Shown here: piece after piece, positions 8,972 to 16,835 of the stretch
Layout: each line of letters opens with the position of its first letter
How positions within the stretch are numbered: the first letter of the stretch is position 1
Assembly (NCBI GenBank): GCA_016699405.1
Contig: CP064972.1
Location: 4,061,501 to 4,125,500 of the forward strand
Direction of reading: 5' to 3'
DNA: 64,000 nt
Source of the DNA: Holophagales bacterium
GTDB taxonomy: Bacteria; Acidobacteriota; Thermoanaerobaculia; Multivoradales; JAGPDF01
Notes under the pieces: generated by a model
What the model was told of the DNA's origin: nothing
Database searches by the model: none
The model's input: only the letters and a program-made list of their open reading frames with translations
Position numbers and translations under genes: made by a program

Positions 8972-10882
8972 CTACCGCGGCGTGCCGGTCGTCCGGGCCG
9001 GCCAGCGAAAGACGCTCACCGCCCACTCGGCGCGATAGCGATCGTCGGGGAACTGGAAGCGGACCTCCGGCGGAGGGCCCGACCCCACCCCGATCCGTTC
9101 GGTCGCCCAGAGGTCGCCGCTGCCCTGGTCGAGGCCCGGGGAGCTGTCGATCGCTTCTCCGCCGACCCAGACCCGTGGCGAGGAGTACGGGTCGACCGGA
9201 TAGTGGCGCAGCCAAGAGACCACCTGGAGCGCGTCGCCGGGGCGGGGCGCCGGCGCGAGCGCGATCGACTGCGGCTGCCACCGGTCGTCGCCGTTGAGCC
9301 CCTTGTGCTCTCGCCCGCCGATCTCCTCGGGCTCGCCCCAGGAGTGAAAGCGTCCGACGAGCGCCGGTCCGCGCACCCGCAGCCACCGCGGCCCGACTTC
9401 GAGATCTTCGCCCGGCGAGGCATCCCCCGGCGGCCGGCTCGCGGCGCGACGCACTTCGGCATCGGCCCGCTCCCGACGATCGGCCGGGAGACCGGAGAGA
9501 CGTTCCACGTCCACCACCACCGAGAGGTCGGCAAGCTTGTCGCGTTCGCGTTCGAAGCGCACCGCGCCGGCATCGCGCCACTCGCTGAGCACGACGTGGT
9601 GGCGCGGCAGCAGGCCGCGGGCCGCGGCTTCGGCCAGCAGGACGTCGAGCGTCGTCGGTGTCACGCTGCAGTGCACGTAGTCGAAGCCGGTGCCGCCGCG
9701 CCAGGCGAGGGCCAGCATCGCCGGCGCGAGGAGGGCGAGCGCCGCGCCGCGCCGCAGCCGCGCCGCGATGCGCTGCGCCAGGACGGCCACCGGCAGCGCC
9801 GCGGCGAGGGCGAGCGGCTGCAGCAGCGGCACGAAGTTGTTCGCCTTGAAGTGCGCCGTGACGACGAGGTAGAGGCCGACGAAGGCGAAGGGCGCAACCA
9901 GGCTGACGGCACGCGCCAGGCCGAGCGGCGACCGCCGTCGCAGGTCGCGCAGCGCGATCGCGCCCCACAGGAGCAGGCCGAACGCGGCCAGGGCGGCGAC
10001 GAGAGGACCGAACGTCGTCCCGTCGCGCAGCCATTCGGCGAGCTGCGCGACCGCGGCGAGTCGCGTCTCGCTCCCCTGCTGCTCGCGATGAGCGTAGAAG
10101 CGGAAGATCGTCTCGAGGTCCTCGAGGAAGAAGAGCTGCGAGGCGTTCAGCAGGGCGATCAGGGCGAGGCCGACGGCGGTCGCGGCCGGCACCCAGCGCC
10201 GCAGCACCTCCGGCCGGCGGATCTGCGTCGACACGACGATCGTCGCCGGGACGGCGAGCGCCACGCCGGTCTGCTTGCAACTGAAGGCGAGGGCGATCGT
10301 CGCCGCCATCGCCAGATAGCCCGCTCGACTCGGCGCGACCGCGGCATCGACGATGCACAGGACCGCAAGGGCCCAGGCAAAAGCCAGCGGAGCGTCGGGC
10401 TTGAAGACCGCCGAGGCGTGCAGGTGCCAGGGCGACACGGCGAGCAGGGCGGTCGCGGCGAGCGCCGTGCTCCGGTCGAAGAGTCGGCCGGCCAACAGGA
10501 AGAGCGCGAACAGCGTCGCCGTTCCCATCAGGACGTGACTGCCGCGCGCCACCCGCAGCCCGGCGGGTGTCAGGTGTTCGCCCTGCGAACCGGCGAACGA
10601 GGCGCCGACGAGCGGCGCCAGCCGCTCGGCCACCGCCAGGAGCGCCGCCTGCGGCGCCCAGGTCACGGCGGGATAGAAGCCGTTCATCCCCTGGGGAGCC
10701 TGGCCGCTCACCAGCGCGCTGACGTTGCGGACGTTGTACTGCTCGTCGTAGAAGCGCCCCTCGTCGGCCCAGAAGAAGGCGTACCAGAAGTCGAGGGCGG
10801 TGGCGGCGACGAGCAGCAGGACGAGCGCCAGCCGCGGCACGCGAGCCAGCTCGCGCCAGGGCGCGAGAATGCGCCGCAGCAT
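8972..10882 (-). CDS. GT39/PMT-like membrane glycosyltransferase
   Basis: A 636-aa protein with about ten TM segments and a soluble C-terminal domain. The first periplasmic loop has the acidic FWADEGRFYDEQYNVRN typical of GT-C enzymes, where the Asp/Glu pair serves catalysis. Later loops carry SPWHLHASAVFKPDAPL, resembling PMT/ArnT proteins. GT39-type enzymes transfer a sugar from a polyprenyl-phosphate donor to protein or lipid on the periplasmic side. The C-terminal part (about 440-636) has beta-rich, carbohydrate-binding-like character (VGPRWLRVRGPALVGRFHSW). It lies upstream of the APC permease, but the 114-nt gap suggests its own transcript. Acceptor unknown. Confidence 0.8.
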   Translation of the reverse strand: MLRRILAPWRELARVPRLALVLLLVAATALDFWYAFFWADEGRFYDEQYNVRNVSALVSGQAPQGMNGFYPAVTWAPQAALLAVAERLAPLVGASFAGSQGEHLTPAGLRVARGSHVLMGTATLFALFLLAGRLFDRSTALAATALLAVSPWHLHASAVFKPDAPLAFAWALAVLCIVDAAVAPSRAGYLAMAATIALAFSCKQTGVALAVPATIVVSTQIRRPEVLRRWVPAATAVGLALIALLNASQLFFLEDLETIFRFYAHREQQGSETRLAAVAQLAEWLRDGTTFGPLVAALAAFGLLLWGAIALRDLRRRSPLGLARAVSLVAPFAFVGLYLVVTAHFKANNFVPLLQPLALAAALPVAVLAQRIAARLRRGAALALLAPAMLALAWRGGTGFDYVHCSVTPTTLDVLLAEAAARGLLPRHHVVLSEWRDAGAVRFERERDKLADLSVVVDVERLSGLPADRRERADAEVRRAASRPPGDASPGEDLEVGPRWLRVRGPALVGRFHSWGEPEEIGGREHKGLNGDDRWQPQSIALAPAPRPGDALQVVSWLRHYPVDPYSSPRVWVGGEAIDSSPGLDQGSGDLWATERIGVGSGPPPEVRFQFPDDRYRAEWAVSVFRWPARTTGTPR

Positions 10883-10925
10883 CAGGAGAGGCTCACCCGG
10901 CCGGCGGCGAGGCGCACGCGCGCGG

Positions 10926-12245
10926 TCACAGTCCGAGACGCTCCGGATCGCCGGCCGGCCGCGGCTCGCCGCGCGAGACGACCACGGCCGCCGCGAGATC
11001 GCCGGTGACGTTGAGCGTCGTGCGGCACATGTCGAGGAAGCGGTCGACGCCGAGGATGACGCCGATCCCTTCGACCGGCACGCCGACCTGGCCGAGGATC
11101 ATCGCCACCACCGGAATCGAGCCAGCCGGTACGCCGGCCGTGCCGACGCCGCCGAGGATGCAGACGAAGAGCACCAGCGCCTGCTGGGCGAGCGACAGAT
11201 GCACGCCGTAGAACTGCGCCAGGAAGAGCACGGTGACCCCCTCGAAGAGCGCCGTGCCGTTCTGGTTGGCCGTCGAGCCGACGGTGAGCACGAAGCGGGC
11301 GACCTGGGGCGGTAACCGCAGCTTCTCCTCGGCGACCCGCAGCGCCGTCGGCAGGGTCGCGTTCGAAGAGGCCGTCGAGAAGGCGGTGATCATCGCCTCC
11401 TCGACGCCGCGGAAGAAGACGCGCGGGCTCATCCCGCCGAGCAGCCGGACGAGCAGCGAGTAGACGACGAACTGATGGATCGCCAGGGCCAGCACCACGA
11501 CGCCGACGTAGCGGGCGAGCTGTACGAGGATCTCGACGCCGACCTCGGCGGTGAGCGAGAAGAGCAGCGCCGCCACCCCCACCGGAGCGAACGAGATGAC
11601 CACGTCGACCAGGCGCATCGTCACGTCGTAGAGCCCCTGGATCCCCTCCTCGAGGCGCGCGGCCGCATCCGTTTTCACCAGCGACAGCCCGACGCCGAAC
11701 ATCAACGAGAAGAACATCACGGCCAGCATGTCGCCGTCGGCCGCGGCGCGCAGCGGGTTGGCCGGCACGAGATCGGTGAGCAGCTCCATGCCGCTCTTCG
11801 GCGCCGCCGCCTTCGCCAGCACCGCGGAACGGTCCGCGGCTCCGGCGGTCATCCGCGCGCGCGTCGCCTCCGACATCCCCTCGCCCGGCCGCAGCAGGTT
11901 GACCAGCGTCAGCCCGAGGACGACGGCGATCGCCGACACGACGACGGTGTAGGCGAGCGTCTTCATTCCGACGCGCCCGAGGCTCTTCAGGTCGCCGAGC
12001 CCGGTGATGCCGAGCACCAGTGCCGAGAAGAGGAGCGGCACGACGAGCATGAAGAGCAGCCGCAGGAAGACCTTTCCGATCGGCTGGGCGACGTAGGAGA
12101 GGACGAAGGCGAGGCGTGGATCGCCGGCCAGGAAGGCGTGCGCGGCGAGGCCGAGGACGACGCCGGTCGCCATCCCGAGGAGCATCCGCGTGTGCAAGGG
12201 GAGGCGGACCCGTCGCACGGCGGGCACAGCAGCGGGAGTGGACAT
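10926..12245 (-). CDS. Dicarboxylate/amino acid:cation symporter (DAACS, GltP/DctA family)
   Basis: A 439-aa transporter starting at ATG 12245 (MSTPAAVPA...). It shows the GltPh fold signatures: LFMLVVPLLFSALVLGI, the HP1 serine-rich hairpin AFSTASSNATLPTALRVAEE, the TM7 motif GSTANQNGTALFEG (equivalent of NMDGT), the HP2 loop GGVGTAGVPAGSIPVVAMIL, and TM8 DRFLDMCRTTLNVTGD with the Asp, Arg and Asn that bind an amino-acid or dicarboxylate substrate. The TM8 Arg (CRTTLNV) suggests an acidic substrate such as glutamate, aspartate or succinate. It is one of several amino-acid uptake genes in this part of the window. Confidence 0.93.
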   Translation of the reverse strand: MSTPAAVPAVRRVRLPLHTRMLLGMATGVVLGLAAHAFLAGDPRLAFVLSYVAQPIGKVFLRLLFMLVVPLLFSALVLGITGLGDLKSLGRVGMKTLAYTVVVSAIAVVLGLTLVNLLRPGEGMSEATRARMTAGAADRSAVLAKAAAPKSGMELLTDLVPANPLRAAADGDMLAVMFFSLMFGVGLSLVKTDAAARLEEGIQGLYDVTMRLVDVVISFAPVGVAALLFSLTAEVGVEILVQLARYVGVVVLALAIHQFVVYSLLVRLLGGMSPRVFFRGVEEAMITAFSTASSNATLPTALRVAEEKLRLPPQVARFVLTVGSTANQNGTALFEGVTVLFLAQFYGVHLSLAQQALVLFVCILGGVGTAGVPAGSIPVVAMILGQVGVPVEGIGVILGVDRFLDMCRTTLNVTGDLAAAVVVSRGEPRPAGDPERLGL

Positions 12246-12353
12246 GGCGGCGCGAGGATACGGGCGCGCTTTCGCGCCTGTCAACGCGCCCGGCGGCCGC
12301 CGGATCGGCTCCTTGGCGCCGCTCGCGCTTTCTGGCACATTGGAGCCGGTCCG

Positions 12354-13064
12354 ATGACTCGATTCCTGCCGCTCCGCCGCGGTGCCGCGTTCGATGCCGC
12401 GATCCTGGTCGCCAACCTCGCCCTGGTGCCGTGGCTCGCCACGGCGGCGGCGCAGGAGGGCGTGACCGCTGGCGGGCTGCTGATCGGAGCCTGGGGCTCG
12501 CTCGCCGCCGGCGCCTTCCTCAAGCGCGTCCCTCTCCAGGCACGACTCCGCCTTCGACCGGCGAGCGAGCCGCCGGCAGGAACGGCCGCGCTGGTCGGCG
12601 CTTTCGTCCTGCTCGTCATGCACCTGGGGCTCGCCGCCACGCTCCTTCTCGCCGGCAGCGAGGCGATCAGCGGCCGGACGACCGGCGTGCCGGCCATCCT
12701 TTCCGTGGCGCTCGGCTGGCTGCCCACGGCACTCTTCGCCGCCGCGCTGGTGCCCTCGGCCTCCGGACGGACGTCGCCCTGGCGCGCCAAGCCGGCCTGC
12801 GAGCTCGGCGCCGACCTGCTGCTCGGCGCCGGCTCGGTCGTCGCGCTCGGCTGGTGGGATGCCGCCATCGCCCCGCAACTCGCCGCCGCCCGGCCGGCGA
12901 GCCCGTGGCTCGCGCTCCTCCTCGTCGTCCTGCTCACCGTTCCCTTCGCGATCTTCTACCTCGCCCCGCGACTGCTCTTCCTCGCCGAGGACTACCGCTC
13001 GCCCGGAACCTGGATCGGTGCCGCCCTCGCCATGCTGCCGCTCGCCTGGCGACTCGTCTTCTGA
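12354..13064 (+). CDS. Uncharacterised membrane protein with about seven TM segments
   Basis: A 236-aa hydrophobic protein, ATG 12354, divergent from the DAACS gene. Segments are evenly spaced (AILVANLALVPWLA, GGLLIGAWGSLAAGAFL, GTAALVGAFVLLVMHLGLAA, WLPTALFAAALVP, LLGAGSVVALGWWDA, WLALLLVVLLTVPFAIFYLA, GTWIGAALAMLPLAWRLVF). The penultimate region YLAPRLLFLAEDYRSP looks conserved. No catalytic motif recognised. Convergent with the next gene with only nine bases between the stops, so no separate terminator is likely. Confidence 0.75.
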   Translation: MTRFLPLRRGAAFDAAILVANLALVPWLATAAAQEGVTAGGLLIGAWGSLAAGAFLKRVPLQARLRLRPASEPPAGTAALVGAFVLLVMHLGLAATLLLAGSEAISGRTTGVPAILSVALGWLPTALFAAALVPSASGRTSPWRAKPACELGADLLLGAGSVVALGWWDAAIAPQLAAARPASPWLALLLVVLLTVPFAIFYLAPRLLFLAEDYRSPGTWIGAALAMLPLAWRLVF

Positions 13065-13073
13065 CCTCCAGGC

Positions 13074-14366
13074 TCAGGGTGCGGCGGCTCCGCAGGTCGC
13101 GAAGGCGTGGAGATCCACCGCCGGCGGGAACGGATGACCCGGCAGGTTGTGGCGGGTCCACACGCGGTCGCCGACGAGATCCTCCACCCGCAGCTCGACG
13201 TCGAGATCGGTGAGCCCGGCGGCGAACGCCCAGTACGACTGGGTGAGCGAGCAGCCGTCGAGCACCTTGACGAGGATCTCGGCGTTGCCGGGGGTGAAGA
13301 ACCAGAAGAAGCCGCTCTCCGGGCCGAGGCTGCGCGCGTGGCCGGCCCCCTGGCCGCCGTGACCATCGGCCCAGTGCACCGTCGCACGGAAGCGACCGCC
13401 GCCGAGGCAGAGGACATTCTCCGTCGGCTCGCAATGGGACTCCCCGGGCGTCGGCGCCGGGAGCTGGATGACGAAGAGGCGCCAGTGTCCCGGCGCGCCG
13501 CTCATCGAGGGACTGCCGGTACCGTGCTGCGCGTCGAGCTCGACGTGGAGTGCCGGACCTTCCTGCCAGGTCTCGCCCGCATCCTGCGACACGAGCTGCC
13601 GCAGCGAAGCGGCGCCGGCGAGCAGATGCACCGTGTCGCCCGTGACCCAGAGCTCGGGGATGCCGGCGAGCGGGATCGAGGCGGCCAGGGTGGTGAAGTG
13701 CCGGCCGTCGGCGCTGCGCGCGAGCTGCACCGACGAGGTGCGCGGCACCGCCATGAGCCAGGTGCCGTCGGCGAGCCGCGCCACCGTCGGATCCGCCGCG
13801 ACGCCGCCGTCGAGCGCAGCGCCCTCGCGGGTGAAGTGGATGCCGTCACTTCCCACCGCACTTTCGATCGACGGGTGGGCCGGCGACGGCTCGAGACCGA
13901 AGTCGCCCTTGAAGAAGAGGCGATAGCGGCCGTCCGGCAGGCGCACGATGTCGGGGTCGACCGCGTGTCCGTCGAAGGCGCCGTCGAGCCGCACGCAGTC
14001 GAAAGGCACGAGATCCCCATCGCCACTCAGCCGGGCGATGTGGATGCCGTGCCGACCCGGCTCGCCGCTGACGAAGTAGACCCAGGTCTCGCCGTCCGGG
14101 CGCTCGATGCCGTCCGGCACCGAGGCGGCCGCCAGAGGCGGGCGGCCGGTGCCGAGGAAGGTGAGGCCATCGGCGCTCGTCGCCATCGCCACGTGGTGGT
14201 CGCGCGGGCCGCCGGCCGGCGGCGGATCGTCGACCGTCGAACGACAGTCGTTCGGATAGTCGGCCGGGAAGTCGGCGCGCAGCGACGCCGAGGTGCCGAG
14301 CGCCAGGCTGAGGACGAGGGCGGCGAGCAACGCGAGCGAGAGGCCGGGCTGGGTTCGTCGCGACAT
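13074..14366 (-). CDS. Secreted five-bladed beta-propeller (GH43/GH32-like) protein with a C-terminal beta domain
   Basis: A 430-aa exported protein. ATG 14366 has GGAGGT upstream and begins a signal peptide (residues 1-25). Residues about 35-310 repeat glycosidase-propeller elements: DHHVAMATSADGLTF, ETWVYFVSG, GHAVDPDIVRLPDGRYRLFF, VAADPTVARLADGTWLMAVP and SVQLARSADGRHF, the pattern of GH43/GH32/68-type or non-enzymatic propellers. Residues about 320-430 (from LCLGGGRFRATVHW, through ESGFFWFFTPGNAEILVKVL and YWAFAAGLTDLDVELRVEDL) match a roughly 100-residue C-terminal module I recognise from other secreted Acidobacteriota proteins. Catalytic acids cannot be assigned, so enzymatic function is uncertain. 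Confidence 0.8.
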   Translation of the reverse strand: MSRRTQPGLSLALLAALVLSLALGTSASLRADFPADYPNDCRSTVDDPPPAGGPRDHHVAMATSADGLTFLGTGRPPLAAASVPDGIERPDGETWVYFVSGEPGRHGIHIARLSGDGDLVPFDCVRLDGAFDGHAVDPDIVRLPDGRYRLFFKGDFGLEPSPAHPSIESAVGSDGIHFTREGAALDGGVAADPTVARLADGTWLMAVPRTSSVQLARSADGRHFTTLAASIPLAGIPELWVTGDTVHLLAGAASLRQLVSQDAGETWQEGPALHVELDAQHGTGSPSMSGAPGHWRLFVIQLPAPTPGESHCEPTENVLCLGGGRFRATVHWADGHGGQGAGHARSLGPESGFFWFFTPGNAEILVKVLDGCSLTQSYWAFAAGLTDLDVELRVEDLVGDRVWTRHNLPGHPFPPAVDLHAFATCGAAAP

Positions 14367-14576
14367 GGGAGGACACCTCCGTGCGGAGCGCGACGTCACC
14401 GCAGCACGCGGCAGCGACCGCCCCGCTGCTTCCTGACGACGGAGCGGCCGGCGGGATTACCGCACCGATGTGGTAAACCTGCGGTGCGCCGCCTCGTCAG
14501 GAAGGTGTGGCCGCCCTGCGGGCTCACCCGCCGGCCGCGGCCGGAGACCGCCGACGTGGACGGAGCGCTCGACAGC

Positions 14577-15152
14577 ATGGGGATCCTGGCCACCGCTGGC
14601 CTCACCGAGGCCGAGCTCGAAGAGCTCCTGCCGCGCCTGCAACGGCCGGTGCTGCGCCTGCTGCTTTCCGAGCTCGGCGATCTCGCCGATCTCGAGACGG
14701 CCGAATCGCTCACCCAGGAGTGCTTCCTGCGGGCCTTTCGGCATCGCGCCCGATTCCGCGGCGACGGCTCCCCGGAGGGCTGGATTCTGCGCATCGCCGC
14801 CAATCTCGCCCGCGACCACCGCAAGAGCCGCGCGCAGCGCTTCTGGCGGCGCCTGCTGCGAATCGAGGCGCGCGACGACGAGACGGATCGTCACGGTCAA
14901 CCCATGCCGCCGCTCGATCCCGCCGATGCCACGCCGAACGCCGAGCATCAGCTCCTGCACCGCGAAGCGGCCGAGCGCCTGCGGCGGCGCGCCGCCGCGC
15001 TCCCGGAGCGCCAGCGGCTCGTCTTCCACCTGCGTTTCGTCGAGGAGATGCCGCTCGAACGGATCGCCGCCACGCTCGGACTGGCCACCGGCTCGGTCAA
15101 GAGCCACCTGTCCCGCGCTGTCGCGACACTGCGGCGCGATCTCGCCGATTGA
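14577..15152 (+). CDS. ECF-type RNA polymerase sigma factor
   Basis: A 191-aa sigma-70 family protein. Region 2 (about residues 20-90) contains TAESLTQECFLRAFRHRARF and WILRIAANLARDHRKSRAQR; region 4 (about 130-185) contains LPERQRLVFHLRFVEEMPLE and the helix-turn-helix ERIAATLGLATGSVKSHLSR. An in-frame GTG at 14556 with GGAG nine bases upstream is an alternative start, adding seven residues. It is followed 23 nt later by a ZAS-type anti-sigma gene and then a Spy-like periplasmic protein, a typical envelope-stress arrangement. It probably directs its own operon; no matched promoter pair was identified. Confidence 0.92.
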   Translation: MGILATAGLTEAELEELLPRLQRPVLRLLLSELGDLADLETAESLTQECFLRAFRHRARFRGDGSPEGWILRIAANLARDHRKSRAQRFWRRLLRIEARDDETDRHGQPMPPLDPADATPNAEHQLLHREAAERLRRRAAALPERQRLVFHLRFVEEMPLERIAATLGLATGSVKSHLSRAVATLRRDLAD

Positions 15153-15175
15153 GCCGAGAGATTCCAGGAGAGACC

Positions 15176-15718
15176 ATGGAGCGCCTTCCGTCCGACCGCC
15201 ATCTCGACGACCCGGCCTTCCTGTCCGCGCTCGCCGACGACGTCCCGACCGAAGCCGCTGCCCACCTCGAGCGGTGCGCTTCATGCCGCCGGGAGCTCAC
15301 GCGGTTTCGCGCCGCGATCACCGCTCACCGGGAGAGCCTCGACGGTGTCGCCGAGCGCGCGGAGGGCCGCCTGGGGGCCGAGCGCCAAGCGATCCGCGTG
15401 CGGTGGAACGCCGAAGCCGGTCGGCAGCGTCGCCTCCGCGCGCTGACCTGGGCCACCACCGCGACGGCCGCGCTGCTCGCGGTCGCCATCGGCCACCCGT
15501 GGTGGCGGGTCGAGCGGCTCCGGGAGCCTCACACGATGCGGGAGACACCGCTCGCCACCGCAACCCTGGCCTCCGCCGCGGCATCCGCGGCGAGCGACGC
15601 CGATCTGCTGCGTCGCGCCGAGAGCGCCGTCGAACGCGGAACGCCCGCCGCTCTCGCCCCGGTCGAGGCCCTGCTCGACGAGCTCGGCGCGGCGACCTCG
15701 CGCGAGGGAGGAGTCTGA
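15176..15718 (+). CDS. Anti-sigma factor with ZAS-type zinc finger and one TM helix
   Basis: A 180-aa membrane protein starting at ATG 15176 with AGGAG just upstream. Residues 29-38 hold HLERCASCRR, the HxxxCxxC core of a ZAS zinc finger that sequesters group IV sigma factors. A single TM segment (about 88-105, TWATTATAALLAVAIG) places residues 110-180 in the periplasm, where an Ala-rich helical domain could sense the downstream Spy-like protein or an envelope signal. It is translated directly after the ECF sigma gene, and its stop is two nucleotides before the next ATG. Partnership with the adjacent sigma factor is inferred from this order, which is the rule for the family. Confidence 0.88.
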   Translation: MERLPSDRHLDDPAFLSALADDVPTEAAAHLERCASCRRELTRFRAAITAHRESLDGVAERAEGRLGAERQAIRVRWNAEAGRQRRLRALTWATTATAALLAVAIGHPWWRVERLREPHTMRETPLATATLASAAASAASDADLLRRAESAVERGTPAALAPVEALLDELGAATSREGGV

Positions 15719-15720
15719 TC

Positions 15721-16779
15721 ATGCCGAACCGGTTGCGCTCGACCCTGGTCCTGCTCGTGCTGGCCGCCCCGCTCGCCGCCCAGAGCCCGGAAGGCCTGCC
15801 GCCCGGCGCACCCGCCGCGCCGTTCGGTCGACCGGCGGGCGGACGACCCGCGCCGGGCTCGTTCGGCGCGCCACACCCCTCCCCGGACCGCTGGTGGGGC
15901 GATCGACGGTTGCTCCCCGCCCTCGACCTGCCCGCCGAGCAGCTGGCGCGCCTCGAGGCGACCTATCAGAGTGCCCGGGGCGAGCTCGACGCGCTCGATC
16001 GCCGCGTCGGCGCGTCGGCGGCCGAGCTCGCTCGCCAGACTCGCGATGCCGCTCCCACGGCTGCCGCCCTCGCTCTCGCCGTCGACGCCTGGACGACCGC
16101 ACGCCGCGATCTTGAGGTCGCCCACCTGCGGCTCCTGCTCACACTCCGCTCGCAACTCTCGCTCGAGCAGTGGCGTCGGCTGCGAGAGTTGCAGCGCAGC
16201 GGCCCGGCTCCGGCCGGCCCCGGCCCGCACCCGAGAGACGACTCGCGTGTCGCGCCGGAGACTCGTCCGTCGCCGAGAACGCTCCCCGAGCCGAACCTCG
16301 GTCCCCGGCCGCCCGGGCCCATCGGACCTCCCGGGGGATTCGCCCCCTCGCCGCCCGGAAACACCGGAAATCGCGCGATCGCCGCTCCCCGCGGGGTCGG
16401 GCTGCCGGCCGGACCGCCACTGCCGCCGGGTCTCTGGTGGCACGACGAGGACGGGCCGCGGCTGCCGATCGACCTCGCGGACGGCCAGCGCGAGGAGCTC
16501 GACGCGGTTTTCGCGCGACGGCGCGGCGCGCTCGAAGCCGCCCGGGCCGCGCTCGAGCGCGAGGAGCGCCTCCTCGGCCCTCGCCTCGCCGCCGAGCCGG
16601 TCGAGCTGGCGCCGGCGCTCGACCAGGTCGCGCGTGTCGCCGACGCGCGCCGCGATCTCGAGCGCGAGTTGCTCGGCCTGCGCACCGCGCTCTGGATGGA
16701 GTTGACGCCGGGTCAGCGGCAGCAGCTGCTGCAGGCGCTGCCGCCGCTGCCGCCACGAGACGGTCCGCCGCGCGACTGA
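15721..16779 (+). CDS. Periplasmic protein with two Spy/CpxP-like (LTxxQ) helical domains
   Basis: A 352-aa secreted protein with a signal peptide ending at LAAQ (about 21). Two related helical units are separated by a 70-residue Pro/Gly-rich linker. Unit 1 (about 57-160) begins WWGDRRLLPALDLPAEQLAR and ends SQLSLEQWRRLREL. Unit 2 (about 237-347) begins WWHDEDGPRLPIDLADGQRE and ends MELTPGQRQQLLQAL. The closing LSLEQW/LTPGQR motifs are the LTxxQ signature of Spy, CpxP and ZraP, ATP-independent periplasmic chaperones or metal sensors. Spy-like proteins normally carry one unit of about 100 residues, so the covalent tandem is unusual. Third gene of the ECF/anti-sigma operon, so a likely stress effector or feedback sensor. 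Confidence 0.78.
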   Translation: MPNRLRSTLVLLVLAAPLAAQSPEGLPPGAPAAPFGRPAGGRPAPGSFGAPHPSPDRWWGDRRLLPALDLPAEQLARLEATYQSARGELDALDRRVGASAAELARQTRDAAPTAAALALAVDAWTTARRDLEVAHLRLLLTLRSQLSLEQWRRLRELQRSGPAPAGPGPHPRDDSRVAPETRPSPRTLPEPNLGPRPPGPIGPPGGFAPSPPGNTGNRAIAAPRGVGLPAGPPLPPGLWWHDEDGPRLPIDLADGQREELDAVFARRRGALEAARAALEREERLLGPRLAAEPVELAPALDQVARVADARRDLERELLGLRTALWMELTPGQRQQLLQALPPLPPRDGPPRD

Positions 16780-16798
16780 CGCCTCGGCCGGTCGGCGC

Positions 16799-16821
16799 GC
16801 CGGCGGGGGTCCCCCGCCGGC
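16799..16821. terminator. Perfect GC hairpin between convergent genes, candidate bidirectional terminator
   Basis: Arms GCCGGCGGGGG (16799-16809) and CCCCCGCCGGC (16811-16821) are perfect inverted repeats around T16810, so the RNA would form a stem of about nine pairs. It sits 19 nt after the Spy-like gene and 14 nt from the stop of the facing gene. There is no U-tract, so termination is probable but not certain. Confidence 0.5.
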
Positions 16822-16835
16822 ACAGCCCTCCCCGA

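Noticed and set aside
7040..11008. A 1322-codon plus-strand open frame over the CstA, APC and GT39 genes.
   Set aside because: Low-complexity Arg/Glu/His-rich translation with no recognisable domain, lying opposite three well-supported genes.
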